64,000 nt of DNA from Stramonita haemastoma (GCA_030674155.1 CM060317.1:90004037-90068036), one strand, 5' to 3'; counted from the first letter of the stretch, positions 1 through 12,724 are shown. A program made the numbers and translations. Notes: generated by a model from the sequence alone, not told the origin.

Positions 1-104
1 CAGATGACATTTACAAAACTGCATACACACGGGGACTGGATGAAAAAAAGCACAAGAGTGCTTATTCCATTATCCTTGATATAAAAGAATAAATCAATCA
101 AAAT
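1..104 (+). mobile_element. SINE-A, 3' part (cut by window edge)
   Basis: Starts inside the element at CAGATGACATTTACAAAACTG and ends GATATAAAAGAATAAATCAAT. Matches the tail of the full copy at 35,541-35,884. It runs directly into TCTCTCTG microsatellite sequence. Confidence 0.85.
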
Positions 105-105
105 C

Positions 106-132
106 TCTCTCTGTCTCTGTGTCTCTGTGTTG

Positions 133-213
<81 letters not shown>

Positions 214-225
214 ATATATATATAG

Positions 226-270
<45 letters not shown>

Positions 271-300
271 GTGCTGTGTGTGTACACAATAAGCCTCTAT

Positions 301-357
<57 letters not shown>

Positions 358-395
358 TGTGTGTGTGTGTGCTCGCGCCCGCGCGTGCGCGCGTG
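106..395. repeat. compound microsatellite: CT, (AT)n, (TG)n
   Basis: (TA)n at about 133-224, then (TG)n at about 227-270 and 304-371, ending in a CG/CGC-rich segment. Alternating purine-pyrimidine throughout. Confidence 0.95.
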
Positions 396-429
396 TGAGT
401 GCTTTCGAATTTGCTAGAATTATTCATTG

Positions 430-535
430 TCATTGGTTGCTTGTTTGTTGTGAGGGTCGAGTGCAAGGGCTTTGATTTGTTTTTACAAGATATAGCGCTA
501 TATAAATTCCATGTATTATTATTATTATTACATGG
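430..535 (+). mobile_element. retroelement 3' tail with (ATT)n
   Basis: AGATATAGCGCTATATAAATT followed by (TATT)/(ATT)n is a tail form common to invertebrate SINEs and LINEs. No head is recognisable upstream. Confidence 0.4.
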
Positions 536-599
536 TGATGGAACATTTTGCTACAATAATTTTTCTGCTTTAGTGTGTGGTTTTTTTCATTACTGTTTT

Positions 600-765
600 T
601 TTTTTCTGTGCCATAAGCACCAATTTAGGTATTTTGCTTGGTTGGTTGGTTTGGGATTTTTCCATTCTTCAACCAAAGCTCCATGGTTCACCTATGATGA
701 GATTTGTCATATGCAATCGTTTTTACCCACCATTAAGGTAGCCACATTTTAACTTCAGAGAACAG
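600..765 (-). mobile_element. SINE-B tail, degenerate
   Basis: In minus sense it carries GAAGT..AATGTGGCTACCTTAATGG, then the CTCATCATAGG region matching the B tail at 9,425-9,530. Confidence 0.6.
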
Positions 766-1156
766 ATTCCTCTGATTTTTGTTCTGTCTTAGGCATTGCA
801 AGGATGGCCTATATACGGCACAGACACTTTCATGTGTTCCTTTTCTCTGAATACGTTTCTTTGGAACATGCATTTTAACTGCACAAGCTCTGCATTTCAA
901 GAGTGATTGTTATCAACTATCCACATTTACAGTGGAAAAAACGTTATCCAAGTAAGGGGCATATTACTTTCTTTATCTTAAATCTTTCTCCGTGTGAATC
1001 ACCAATGTGTTGTGTGCACACTCTCAAGATTTTTCCATTCTTGTGTCACGTCTGATTGTTTTCTGGGTGATGATGAAAACCAACACTTGCTGCTCACCTC
1101 TTTCTCTTGTTTGCCATTAGATGGACACTCTCCTTACCTGCTCTCTGTCTGCTTAC

Positions 1157-1256
1157 AGGTGAAGGCTGTCAACACTTGTCTCTCCGCCCCAGTGGCACGT
1201 TTTTACATCATTTAAATGCACACTGGGGGGATTTTCCACGGCTGAAATGGGATAAG
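1157..1256. other. possible short exon, strand unclear
   Basis: On the plus strand CTCTGTCTGCTTACAG precedes a 98-bp open stretch reading EGCQHLSLRPSGTFLHHLN and on to LKWDK, but the donor (AAG before GTATCC) is weak. On the minus strand CCTTATCCCATTTCAG precedes an open stretch with donor CCT before GTAAGC. Either could be chance. Protein not recognised. Confidence 0.18.
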
Positions 1257-2080
1257 GTATCCAGCATATTGTTCAGTGTATTTGTAGTGGTGGGATTGAT
1301 CTCTGAGACCTGATCGCAAGTTTTCTGTGTTTTTTGTTTTGTTTGTTCTTTGGCTGTTGTGTTTGGGGTTTGGGGGATTTCTTGCTTTGGTTTGAGTTTT
1401 CTTTCTTTTTATTCATATTTGATGGATGAAGTTTGGAGGCCAGGACTTCTTTCCTTTTCAGTTTGTTATTGTTGTTGTTGTTGTCTTTCTAGTATTACAG
1501 TTAGATTCTCTTAAGGAGAAACGGTTTTTTCCTTTTAGGCAATGATTTCCCAGAAGTAAAAGCAACAGTTTTGCAGACAACGATGCAATACTGACACTGG
1601 AGGAGTTTGGTGTTTTGTTGTTTTTTTAACCGAATTATGTACCTTGGTCCAATGAAGCTGCAGCGCAACTAATGTACATAGTGTCCTTTGGAATCTGACT
1701 GGTCACGTTAGAATCGTGTGAAAAACGGAGAGAAAAGGGGAATCCAGATAGGTTAACACTTGCTACTGCACTTATTCCCTCCTGCCAAAAAAGTGAATTA
1801 GGTATGGACAGACACTGTGCTCAGTTGTAGTCTATAGCATTTTAGAGTAGTGTAATGTAATGCATCATATTGTATTGTATTGTATGGTATGGTATGTTAT
1901 CATATTGTACTGTGTTGTATGTATTGCATTGTACTGTATTGAATACCACTTTGAGTAAACATGATTTAAACCAAACATACTTACAATTATTTTTGTCTGT
2001 TCATGTCTATTGATCTTAGAAACCACCATCACTGGACGTTCTATAGCCCTCTACGCCTTATGTAGCTACTCTGCTTCTAC
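1257..2080. other. T-rich non-coding DNA with a (TGTAT)n-type stretch
   Basis: No credible reading frame. A degenerate pentanucleotide array (TGTATTGTATTG, then variants) spans about 1,855-1,942. Nothing else recognised. Confidence 0.5.
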
Positions 2081-2084
2081 TGGT

Positions 2085-2310
2085 AACTTAACTGGCCAGT
2101 CAAGGCAGGGGCCATGAACCACCATTACCAATCAGACAGCTCACTCCATTTCTTCTTTCCTGCACTCCTCTCACCGGCTAAAGGAGAGGTTCCCAGGGGA
2201 ACCATGGAAGGGCAGTTAACTCTGATAGGCTGTGTTCAGCAGAGTGACTGTCCCTATTTCCCTGATCACCAGACGGTGATGGCGGAGACTGGGTGCAGGG
2301 TACAACACAG
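2085..2310 (+). repeat. R1 element, copy 1
   Basis: Shares with 6,395-6,590 and 9,560-9,760 an ordered set of blocks: CCAG..TAAAGGAGAGGTTCCC, AGTTAACT.TGATAGG, AGAGTGAC..CCCTATTTC, TGATCA.CAGACG. Copies are only moderately similar. No coding frame or tRNA boxes. Either an old interspersed repeat or a locally duplicated element. Confidence 0.55.
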
Positions 2311-2326
2311 ATCAGGCAGTGTGTTG

Positions 2327-2329
2327 GGG

Positions 2330-2386
<57 letters not shown>

Positions 2387-2497
2387 GAGGAGAGGGGGGG
2401 GGGGAGAGAGAGAGAGAGAGAGGGAGGAGAGAGAGAGGAGAGAGAGGAGAGAGGAGAGAGAGGAGAGGAGAGAGAGAGAGGGAGAGAGAGAGAGAGG

Positions 2498-2561
<64 letters not shown>

Positions 2562-2623
2562 GAGAGAGAGAGGAGAGAGGAGAGGGAGGAGGAGAGAGAG
2601 AGAGAGAGGGAGAGGGAGGGAGG

Positions 2624-2665
<42 letters not shown>

Positions 2666-2686
2666 GAGGGAGAGACAGAGAATGAA
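2327..2686. repeat. (GA)n microsatellite with GGA/GGGA variants
   Basis: About 360 bp, almost pure purine on the plus strand. The RERERE and SLSLSL frames across it are artefacts of the repeat. Confidence 0.97.
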
Positions 2687-2692
2687 TGAATG

Positions 2693-2762
2693 AATGAAAC
2701 ATTTTTATTGAGGGAAAAGATTAAGCACAATGGTGGCTTGTTTTCATCCAGCCCTCTTTAAA
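2693..2762 (-). mobile_element. SINE-A-like tail, degenerate
   Basis: Minus sense resembles the A tail (GGATG-like start, AAGCAC..GTGCTTA.TC, then CTC.ATAAAAAT). Its 3' side runs into the CT strand of the preceding microsatellite. Confidence 0.45.
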
Positions 2763-3299
2763 AAAAAAAAAAAAAGTGAATCGATCAACCAATCAATCCA
2801 AATGCATAATTCAAGTATAAAGCTATGAAAATCAAAATTTGGTGAATAAATCAACCAATCGTATGATTTGAGCATAAAGCTATAACATTTGAAAAGAGAG
2901 AGAGGGAGGGAGTGAGAGGAATAAGTTGCGGGCTGTTATTATCTTTTTCAGCTCCTGAAGAGGGTAAGAAGAAATGGACAAAGAAAAGAGAAAAATAGAA
3001 TAGAGGGAAAGAGGGAGAGGAGGAGTAAGAGGAGGGGGAAGAGGAGAGAGGGAAAAAAAAAAAGAAGAAAAAAAAGGATCAGGGAAACAATAAGAACTAC
3101 AATTATACAAGTTAGTACCTACTTAAGTCAAGTGAGCAAAATCATAACATACCCAAGATTATACAAAGGTTTCATCATAAATCTGAAATATAATGTGCAC
3201 CTAGACAGTTCAGTGAAGTAGAAACGCTTTACATAAGAGACAAACTAATGGTGGGGGGAAGAGAGAAAAGTTGGGGAAGGGGGAAAAGAAGAATAGGAG

Positions 3300-3300
<1 letters not shown>
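2763..3300. other. A- and purine-rich DNA
   Basis: An A15 run at 2,761-2,775, two AATCAACCAATC-like motifs, then GA-rich sequence from 2,890 to 3,080. No gene seen. Confidence 0.5.
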
Positions 3301-3510
<210 letters not shown>

Positions 3511-3763
3511 GAAAAAAATAGAACAGACAGGGAGACAGTAGAACAGGCAGAGAGATAGGCAGGAAGACAGAGAGACAAAAGACAACCCTGGAGCGAGAGG
3601 GGTGTAGAGAGGGGAGGGTGGTGGTAGGGAAAGAGAAGGAGGGAGAATAAAGAGGGGACAAAAGTACTGGGGGGTGGTGATTAAGAGTTGACATAATACT
3701 TACACATGATTGAAATTACATGATACTAGTTATTAATGGTGTTGCAAATTGAAATCAATTTCA

Positions 3764-4629
3764 TCAAAATAGTGATATATTGTCCATAAGATGTACGTGA
3801 TAAACTTTTTTAAAAACAGAAACACTGCAAGCTTTGTGAAGGTTGAGGGTTGATATCTCATTCCATAGTGTACCACCAGAATATGTGAGAGTGGATTTAA
3901 ATAAGTCAATTCTTGGAAGTGGCACCATTATCTTATTGGCATGACGATTGACATTGATTGTGAATCTGTTTTGAAGCAAGGGGGGAGCTAAACCGGACAT
4001 GATTTTATACATAAACACTGCCTTATTATGCTTAAGCTTGGATCTTAATGGAAGAATGTCAAGTGCTTTATAGTCAGAAATGGTTAATGATGAAGATTTT
4101 AAGAGAACAAGTTTTAGAGCTCGTCTATGCACACTGAACAATGGCTTGAGAACATTTGCGCTAGCCGAATCCCAAATCGTTGAAGCATAACTCATATGGG
4201 ATATAATATATGCATTGAAAAACATTTTCCTAGCGTTTAGGTCTAAGAAATGCTTTATTTTAGATAACTGGTGTACACATTTTGATACTTTTTTGCATAA
4301 TGCAGAGATGTGGTACATCCAAGAAAGGTTATTGTCAATTGTAATTCCAAGAATTTTATGATGGTCTACTTCATCAATTTTGTTGTTATTAATATAGATA
4401 GCCGTAGAATTGTTTGAAAGATTTTGTCGCTTTTGTCGAGTTGTTATAATTAAGTACTTAGTTTTTTTGGGATGAAGACTCATATGATTTAGCTCTGACC
4501 ATCGAAGCAGGCAGTGAATACTTTCTTGCAGAGCAGATGTAACTTCATTCAATTGAGAATGATTGGTATGGATAGTTGTATCATCTGCAAATAACTCGCA
4601 CTGTGTGTTTAGAGATAAGGGTAAGTCAT
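3764..4629 (-). pseudogene. LINE reverse transcriptase, catalytic FADD and thumb part
   Basis: The downstream portion of the same RT in the shifted frame. It starts just past the TA run with DLPLSLNTQCELFADDTT, where FADD is motif C. It continues through KILGITIDNNLSW, MSYASTIWDSASAN, KLKHNKAVFMYKIMSGLAP and GGTLWNEI to a stop at 3,764-3,766. The first ATG in this frame (4,552) is internal. Typical of LINE RT C termini. Confidence 0.85.
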
Positions 4630-5568
4630 TTATATATATATAGAAAAAAGAATAGGCCCTAGAACAGATCCCTGGGGGACGCCATAGTTATTGGATAGTA
4701 CTGCCGATGTCTTACCTTTATCAGAAACGACTTGTTTTCTTTCAGAAAGAAATGATGACATGAGTTTGACAGTACTATCTGACAGACCATAGATTTTAAG
4801 TTTTTTTAGTAACAGAGTGTGGTCAATCACATCGAACGCCTTAGCAAAGTCTACTATAATAACTCCGGTGATTTTGTTATTATTGATATTAGTAAGCCAT
4901 TGATCAACTAAGCTTGTCAAAGCAGTTTGGCAGGAATGGTTAGCTCTGAAACCAGATTGATTGGGATGTAACAAATTATATCGGTTTAAGTGATGGAGAA
5001 TATGTTTATTGATGTGATTCTCTAAAGGTTTTGATAATATGGATAGAATAGAGATTGGTCTATAATTGTAGGGATCTGAACGGTCACCAGATTTAAAGAT
5101 AGGTATAACTTTGGCAGTTTTAAAAGCTTTAGGAATGGTGTTAGCAGAAATGCATAAATTATAAATGTATGTAAGAGATTCTGCGATAACGGGGGCAGCT
5201 ATTTTTAGAATTTTACCATCAATGCCATCAAGACCTTTCGTATTTGTCTGTTTCAAATGAGTAAGGGAATTGCAAACATCATTAATACACATAAGAGGGA
5301 TATCTAAATTTGATAAAATGATTTTAGATCTACAGTAATGTTTTAATGTTTCAAGCTTGTTAAGATGTGATCTGTCTATTGGTACTGTAGAAGAGGAAAT
5401 ATTGCAGAAATGGGCATTAATATCATTAACGGATATATCTTTGAGCGATGAACTTTGAGATGTTACATTTTTATTTGTCAAATAGTTAATTGCTTTCCAA
5501 ACAGATTTATTGTCTGACTTAGAGTATACTAGCTGTTGGAAGTACTTTTTTTTACTTAAGCGTTTCAT
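4630..5568 (-). pseudogene. LINE reverse transcriptase, N-terminal/palm part
   Basis: An open frame of about 312 codons carrying RT blocks up to and including GVPQGSVLGP. It terminates at a TAA created by the TA-run indel at 4,631-4,641. The open frame continues upstream of its first Met (EYKEQRNIVNN) to the GA tract, so the Met is internal and the 5' end is lost. Confidence 0.85.
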
Positions 5569-5604
5569 ATTGTTTACTATATTTCGCTGTTCTTTATATT
5601 CAAG

Positions 5605-5606
5605 AG

Positions 5607-5690
<84 letters not shown>

Positions 5691-5795
5691 GGAGGGAGGG
5701 AGGGAGGGAGAGAGAGAGAGGGAGAGAGAGGGAGAGAGAGAGGGGAGAGAGAGAGAGAGGGAGAGAGAGAGGGGGAGAGAGAGAGGGAGAGAGTT
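5605..5795. repeat. (GA)n microsatellite bounding the LINE
   Basis: Interrupted GA/GGA repeat exactly where LINE coding sequence ends. Confidence 0.97.
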
Positions 5796-5820
5796 TTAAT
5801 ACTTATTTCCTATTCTTTTT

Positions 5821-6180
5821 ATAGCTTTTCCTTCTTCTCCTTCTTCTCCTTCTTCTCCTTCTTCTCCTTCTTCTTCTTCTTCTTCTTCTTCTTCTTCTTC
5901 GTCTTCATTTCCTGGCCATGGCAATTGTTAGCCAGTCTGGATGGCGAAGTCTGCAGTCTGTCATAGTGACCCACAGGGGCCCACAGTTTTTCCTGGAGCT
6001 CTGCTGGGCTGGGCCACATCTGGTGTCTCAGAGTGTTGAAGGTAGGGCAGGACTGCAGGATATGTTTTTCGCTCTTCCTCCTTTATTGTCTCCAAATTTC
6101 AAAATTAAAATCCTTTCCCCCTCCCTTGGTTTTATGTCCATTCTCTACTAGGTGATTTAGACACATTGATGTTCTTATTC
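5821..6180 (-). mobile_element. SINE-E / short retroelement ending in (GAA)n
   Basis: In minus sense it begins near GTGTCTAAATCACCTAGTAG, continues through AATGGACATAAAACCAAGG and a GC-rich middle, and ends in (GAA)n (plus strand TTC run, 5,829-5,900). The same end is seen at 61,959-62,060. A 3' trinucleotide tail suggests a retroposon; the class is unassigned. Confidence 0.5.
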
Positions 6181-6345
6181 AGTCTCGTCTTCACCAAAAA
6201 TTGCAGCCACAGGCAATTAGTATCGCAACTCATTGCAGATCGGACCTATCACCCAAACAAGTAATCATGATTTGTCTGTCAAACCATCAGTCGTAAAACA
6301 GCTGAGATCTATAAGCAATCTTTCTTTTGTTGCACTCGTCTCCCC

Positions 6346-6346
<1 letters not shown>

Positions 6347-6384
<38 letters not shown>
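6347..6384. repeat. (C)38 homopolymer
   Basis: 38 consecutive C. The minus strand could form G-quadruplexes. Confidence 0.95.
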
Positions 6385-6388
<4 letters not shown>

Positions 6389-6394
6389 GATAAA

Positions 6395-6590
6395 TCCTCT
6401 ACTGACTGGCCAGCTTAATAGATAAAAGAAGAATAAAATTTCCCTTCGGAGCAAGCAAACGATATCTAACTAGCTGTAATAGGCCCCACACACCGGAGTG
6501 ACCTCCCCTATTTCTGAGATCAGCAGACAATCGCCATCCAATGATATGCAAGGCTGGGTATAGCATGTCATGCATTCAAGGGGGGCAAGG
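6395..6590 (+). repeat. R1 element, copy 2
   Basis: GCTGTAATAGG, ACCGGAGTGACCTCCCCTATTTC and CCATCCAATGAT match copy 3 closely; the first part is degenerate. Followed by a G/T-rich, T-run and G-run stretch (6,590-6,710). Confidence 0.6.
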
Positions 6591-6739
6591 GTTTTTTTTT
6601 TCTCTTCTCTTTTTCGGGTTTTGTTGTTGTAGGGTTTATTGTTTTGTTGGGGGGATTGGTGGGGGGTTGTGTTTTTTTCGGGGTTGGGGGGGGGGGTGTG
6701 AGTTGCTTTTTTGTTGTTTTATTGACGGCGAGGGAAGCT

Positions 6740-7290
6740 GAACCAGGTATCTTTAGGTCTACCATTTGAAATGATTGAAGTTGCAAGTTTGATTAATTGC
6801 AAGTACACAGCTGTGAGGGTGATCTCATTTGTCTATTTGCTTGTTTGCTCCTCTCTTGATTCATTTTTCAACTTCTTTCTACTGAACACGCTTTTCTAAC
6901 AGGTTTTTTCAGATGATGTGTGTCTGTGTTGAAAGCACTGTAGAAAAACCAGCAAGCAGTGAGTTGCTTTGGTTACTTTCTAGTCCATCTCGAGCTTCCT
7001 AATCCACAGACATTTCAGGGATTCTTGGTGTAGCTGACCACGATTCTAAGGGGAAACATTGTAATAACTGTTTAGTATTGCTGGGAACACAGCCAGACTA
7101 GGTCTGAAGGATCAATAAAAAAGAATGATAAAACATTCAGAAAAAAACTTTTGATGATAGTTGGTATTGTGCGTTTTCTTGGACCCAACTGAGCAAGACG
7201 CTACCACGTGTAACCATTCACAATAATTGAGTGTGGTGGATGTTAGAAATTAAAATCTATCATGTATCTTAATCGATTTATATTTAATAG
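6740..7290. other. non-coding DNA, nothing recognised
   Basis: AT-rich unique sequence. No frames, hairpins or repeats that I can support. Confidence 0.4.
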
Positions 7291-7291
7291 C

Positions 7292-7500
<209 letters not shown>

Positions 7501-7619
7501 GTAGTTGGCTGGGTTTTTTTTTTTTTTTTAATATATTTTTTAAATTATTTTTTTTAGGCCGGCCGGACAGTGTGTGTGTGGAGGGGGGGAGGCAGGGGCC
7601 TTTGCTCAGGTTAGGCTGT

Positions 7620-8600
<981 letters not shown>

Positions 8601-8609
8601 GTGGTGATT

Positions 8610-8964
8610 CTGGTACATCAACCTTGCACAGTCATTCTGATCCACAATCCATATACCTGAAAAGACAGTTCCCCGTGTAGATTCCCGTGTTCTGACAGTT
8701 TCGGAAATTCGGTGCTGGGAATTCCCTCTCTTCTATCCCTCTCTGTGTTTCTGCCTTGTTCCTTTTCTTCCTGTCACCTCCTTGTCCACTTTCTGCCTTC
8801 TTGGTCCATTTTTCTGCCTTTTTCACAGAAAGACAAAAAGATAATTTCTCACTACGCTGAAGTCGGATGCGCTGGGCCTGATTTGTCAGGCGCTTTACAG
8901 CAGTGGAACGTACTTTCGCTCATATGACAGACATTAACAGTTGCTGTCTGATTGTTTGACCACA

Positions 8965-9016
<52 letters not shown>

Positions 9017-9064
9017 GAAGAAGAAGAAGAAGAAGAGAGAGAAGAAGAAGAAGAAGAAGAAGAA
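8610..9064 (+). mobile_element. SINE-D, long copy with (GAC)n(GAA)n tail
   Basis: Contains ATTCGGTGCTGGGAATTCCC, TGTTTCTGCCTTGTTCC, GAAGTCGGATGCGCTGG, CTGATTTGTCAGG and CGCTCATATGACA in the order seen inverted at 11,925-12,235 and 22,485-22,765. The 3' end is (GAC)n then (GAA)n, 8,964-9,064. No clear tRNA A/B boxes. Repeated copies with a simple tail imply a retroposon. Confidence 0.75.
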
Positions 9065-9399
9065 TTCCAAAGAACTGGGCTTAATAAGCTTAACTATGAT
9101 CCGCTTTTTCTTCGTTGATTTGTGATTTACAATGAAGAACGAAAACCAATAAGGACGTCTGAATGATGTTCATGATTTATTTCCGTTTGTTTACTAAACC
9201 TAGATAGATTTATATATATTCTAAGTATAGACACAATTCGTAAAGCATTATTCAAATATTCCATTCACTTTGGAAACATTACCTGCACCGACAACATTTA
9301 CCATATTTAGATTTATAGTTTCATCTTATCCACATGAACAGAGTAGCCATTCAATAGAAATTGTACGAATGTCTGGATATTTTGTAGTCATGATAGCTG

Positions 9400-9530
9400 T
9401 AAAGACACGAATTTATCTACTTATTCCTGAAGTCCGAATGCGGCTATCTTAATGATGGGCGAAAACTCGCATACACAAAATTCTCATTATTGGTGAATCT
9501 CAGAGTTCTACTGCCGAGGAACGAAAAAAA
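9400..9530 (+). mobile_element. SINE-B tail
   Basis: GAAGTCCGAATGCGGCTATC, TTAATGATGGGCGAAAACTCG, then TTGGTGAATCTCAGAG and GAGGAACGAAAAAAA. The cleanest B tail in the window. Confidence 0.75.
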
Positions 9531-9559
9531 TGTACTGACTATAAAAAATAAACATGGCC

Positions 9560-9765
9560 TCTATAAAACACCCAACCCTCCCTGTCTTTACCCCCCCCCC
9601 TTTCCTTTCAGCCAGCTCAAAGAGAAGTTTCCTCTCTGGAGACAGCCAAGGGTAGTTAACTGTAATAGGTTCCATTCACCGGAGTGACCTCCCCTATTTC
9701 GTTGATCACGAGACGATGGCTATCCAATGATGAGCAAGGAGTGTAGCGCCTGTGTGTCCTTAAGT
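9560..9765 (+). repeat. R1 element, copy 3
   Basis: AGTTAACTGTAATAGG, CACCGGAGTGACCTCCCC, TATTTCGTTGATCACGAG and CTATCCAATGATGAGCAAGG. The reference copy for the family. Confidence 0.6.
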
Positions 9766-10067
9766 GGACTTCTTGTCGCTAACTGGTGCAACACCTTCAA
9801 CAGTACGAACCCCATCCACACATAAACAGACATTATTTTTAAGGTGCCTGCACGTTGCTTTTTATATCAACACAGATGCAAACACGTCCCAAAGGAACGG
9901 TAATAAAAAGAAAAAAGATGTTGATTAAACAAAACTCGTTAAGACCGCGCACATAAAAAGAGTAGTACTCCTGAACTTTACTGTGAAAATCCGTTGAGTT
10001 TGACCGAATCCGATCTACAATGTAATTATACCGGTAGGTAATAGAGCTATTTAAACAGCAAACTGAA

Positions 10068-10500
10068 ATGCTACCCCACGTGACACGAACATTAATACAA
10101 GGAGGAAGACAAAGAGGCAGACAGAGGAAACAATGGAAGACAACATCAGAGAGTGGACAAAGAGGCAGACAGAGGAAACGATGGAAGACAACATCAGAGA
10201 GTGGACAAAAGAGGAGACAGAGAGGAAAACAAGGAAGAACAACATCAGAGAGTGGACAAAGAGGCAGACAGAGGAAACGATGGAAGACAACATCAGAGAG
10301 TGGACAAAGAGGCAGACAGAGGAAACAATGGAAGACAACATCAGAGAGTGGACAAAGAGGCAGACAGAGGAAACGATGGAAGACAACATCAGAGAGTGGA
10401 CTGGCCTGGGGTGGAATGACTTGCTACAGGAAGCTTAGAACCACAGAGAGTGGAGGAAGCTGGTTAAACATCTCAATAGTATCCCCAACGATCTACTAAA
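10068..10500 (+). mobile_element. LINE C-terminal remnant amplified into a 48-bp minisatellite
   Basis: Six copies of a 48-bp unit; in one frame it reads KRQTEETMEDNIREWT, the last copy continuing GLGWNDLLQEA. In another frame it reads RGRQRKRWKTTSESGQ. RQRKRW-EDNIREWTG-L followed by REWRKLV is the standard C-terminal signature of the LINE family seen at 15.3 kb. One unit (10,207-10,254) is a few bases longer. The array is a tandem expansion of a fragment of retrotransposon coding sequence. Confidence 0.8.
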
Positions 10501-10509
10501 ATAGGGGAT

Positions 10510-10900
10510 AAGTGAAGGTGAAACATCCAGGGTGATTGATAATTATCTAGGTGGAGAGCAAAACAGTGCAAGCTGAGGTATACATTTCTTATACCAAACA
10601 CAGAAGGCAGCATTCTACGTGAAGTTTCCAGAACGGGGAAAGCTGTACTCATCTCAGTTCACCTAGACCAGTTTAGGACAACCATCACTTAAGGACACGA
10701 CAAGCGTGGCGGCAGAGGAGGGGGGCGGGCCATCGTCAGCGTTTTGGTTTATGGGGAGGAACAGAATTGCATTGCTGGGGTTAGGGCTGGTCATCCAATT
10801 GAATCAGCTGTTATCATTTAAAAAAGAAAAGAGGAAAACTATAAGCTGCCAGTCTGGCAGGAGCTATAAAGTAGTGAGAATTATTTTCTGTTGTCTGCAT
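10510..10900. other. non-coding DNA, nothing recognised
   Basis: Unique sequence between the LINE minisatellite and a CTGT/CT tract. Confidence 0.4.
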
Positions 10901-11017
10901 CAGTCTGTCTGCTTGTCTGTCTGTCTGTCTGTTTGTTTATCAGACTCTCCTCTCTCTCTCTCTCTCTCTCTTCTCTCCCTCTCTCTCTCTCTCTCCTCTC
11001 TCTTCCTCTCTCCTCTC

Positions 11018-11102
<85 letters not shown>

Positions 11103-11104
11103 TT
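10900..11104. repeat. (CTGT)n then (CT)n
   Basis: Short CTGT run (10,905-10,932), then an interrupted CT tract. On the opposite strand the order is GA to GACA. Confidence 0.95.
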
Positions 11105-11920
11105 CATCGAAATATTGTGGTATAGGATCAGATGAATTCAAAACACTTTATCATCTCATAGAGAGAGAAAATCAAGCGGGTACAAGCCATATATTGAAAA
11201 CAGTAAATATATTAATACAACGGAAAAAAATACCCACAACACAGTAACTGAACATCAGAATGCGCCCATTACTATATAAAGAGCCCCCATAAATATCAAT
11301 GCCTCAGCTAGTCATAGACTTTTTAAAATAAATATCTTTGACGAATCTGATATTTCTTCATCTCTATCGACTTTTCCTTTTGTTATTTCTTTCCTTCTCT
11401 TTTTCTCACTTAGACTTCGTTCTTCCAACTTAAAAAGAAAACAGATTATGTGACATCAATATGCGACAATTTTTGGGTAGTTTCAAATATTATATAAAGA
11501 AATAGTAAAGGCAGCAAGTTATATAATAACGTCATTAATCTTTTAATTACACTGGCACCAATAGGATTGTTTTCTTGTGGTGACGATAACATGTTATTCA
11601 GCTGTCATATAACAACTTTCTGTTTTTTCGATGGTGGAGCACACTTTAAGCTATCAGCTTGTTGTTGCTCTGAATGGATTTATGAGTGATGTGTTCCCTT
11701 CTGAATAAACAGCTGTTTAAACCATATGGTAATTATGTCTGCATACATTAAAAAAATTATTCTTCTGTTTACCAACACGAGCTGCTTAAAAAGATCAGCA
11801 GCTTAAAAAGAGTTTATATTCTGAAATTCCGGCTGCTTTTTCTTAACAATTGACTTTCTTTTCCCCCTGATCAGAAGAAGAAAAAAATCAAATGCTTTTG
11901 CATGTGTGCTACGTGTGCAG
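11105..11920. other. AT-rich non-coding DNA
   Basis: About 800 bp with no reading frame or recognised repeat. Confidence 0.45.
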
Positions 11921-11924
11921 CAGA

Positions 11925-12235
11925 CAAGTCTTGTTACTTTTCTTCTTCGTTGTCGAGCACTCAGACAGCATATGTCATATGAGAGAAAATGCGTTGTGCT
12001 GCCGTAAAGCCCTGACAAGTCAGGTCCAGCGCATCTGATTTCGGCGTAAGAGAGAAATGCTCTATTTCAAGACTTTCTAATGAAAAAAGACAGACCAGAT
12101 CAAGAAGGCAGAAAATAGACCAGAAGAGGGAACAAAAGGAGCAAGGCAGAAACGAAGGAGGGACAGAAAAGAGGGAATCCCTAGAACAGAATTTCCAGAA
12201 ATTGGGGACGCTATTTATACCGACAGGACCTCGGC
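11925..12235 (-). mobile_element. SINE-D, near full-length
   Basis: Inverted relative to 8,610-9,064 with the same block order and a 3' (GAAGAA) end at about 11,940. Its 5' side includes TATAAATAGCGTCCCC. Confidence 0.75.
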
Positions 12236-12484
12236 ATCCCTACAAGCTATATTCAGATAGCATTTGGTTTTTCGTTACGTACATGTCTAATATATCTGCC
12301 ATTTTTGTAAGAATTAACTTCCTAATTTTGGGCAGGAGTTTTACAATCCAGTGTTTTCATATCCATAGTCAAAAAAAAGAACAACAACAACAAAATAACA
12401 ACAAAAAATAAAAACGAAACCAAGAAAAAAATTCAATTCTGTCATGATTTGCATTCAATGAATACTTCTACATTTTGTCCATTT

Positions 12485-12595
12485 TTTGTCGTTCCTCAGC
12501 TAGAACTGCAAGCTTCACCAATGTCAAATGTTTGCGTATGCCACCGTTTTTAGCCACTATTAAGGAAGCCACATTCCCGTCTTCAGGAATGGAAC
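12485..12595 (-). mobile_element. SINE-B tail
   Basis: Minus sense GAAGACGGGAATGTGGCTTCC, TTAATAGTGG, GGTGAAGCTTGCAGTTCTAG and GAGGAACGAC. Confidence 0.7.
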
Positions 12596-12724
12596 ACAAA
12601 GGAAAAGTGGTTTGATAATTAGCAGAGAAAGAGACAGACAGGCAAACAGAGGAGAGAGAGAGAAGAAGAAAAAGAGAGAAGAGAGAGAGAGAATAGGAGA
12701 TTTATTGGGAATGAGAGCTTTGAT

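Larger units (their letters stand above)
3690..5606 (-). mobile_element. 5'-truncated non-LTR retrotransposon (Jockey/CR1-like reverse transcriptase), broken
   Basis: Minus-strand LINE remnant encoding most of a reverse transcriptase, the enzyme for target-primed retrotransposition. In order: an N-terminal stretch (MKRLSKKKYFQQL), YNYRPIS, the NQSGFR block, motif A VDFAKAFDVIDH, motif B GVPQGSVLGPILFS, motif C FADD near 4,594, then a C-terminal region with KILGITIDNNLSW and the thumb, ending ISLF at 3,764. There is no endonuclease domain: coding sequence runs straight into a (GA)n tract at 5,607. The frame breaks at a TA run (4,631-4,641), where one extra TA separates motif B from motif C. 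The clade is inferred from motif style only. It is flanked by GA microsatellites on both sides and is not autonomous. Confidence 0.9.
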
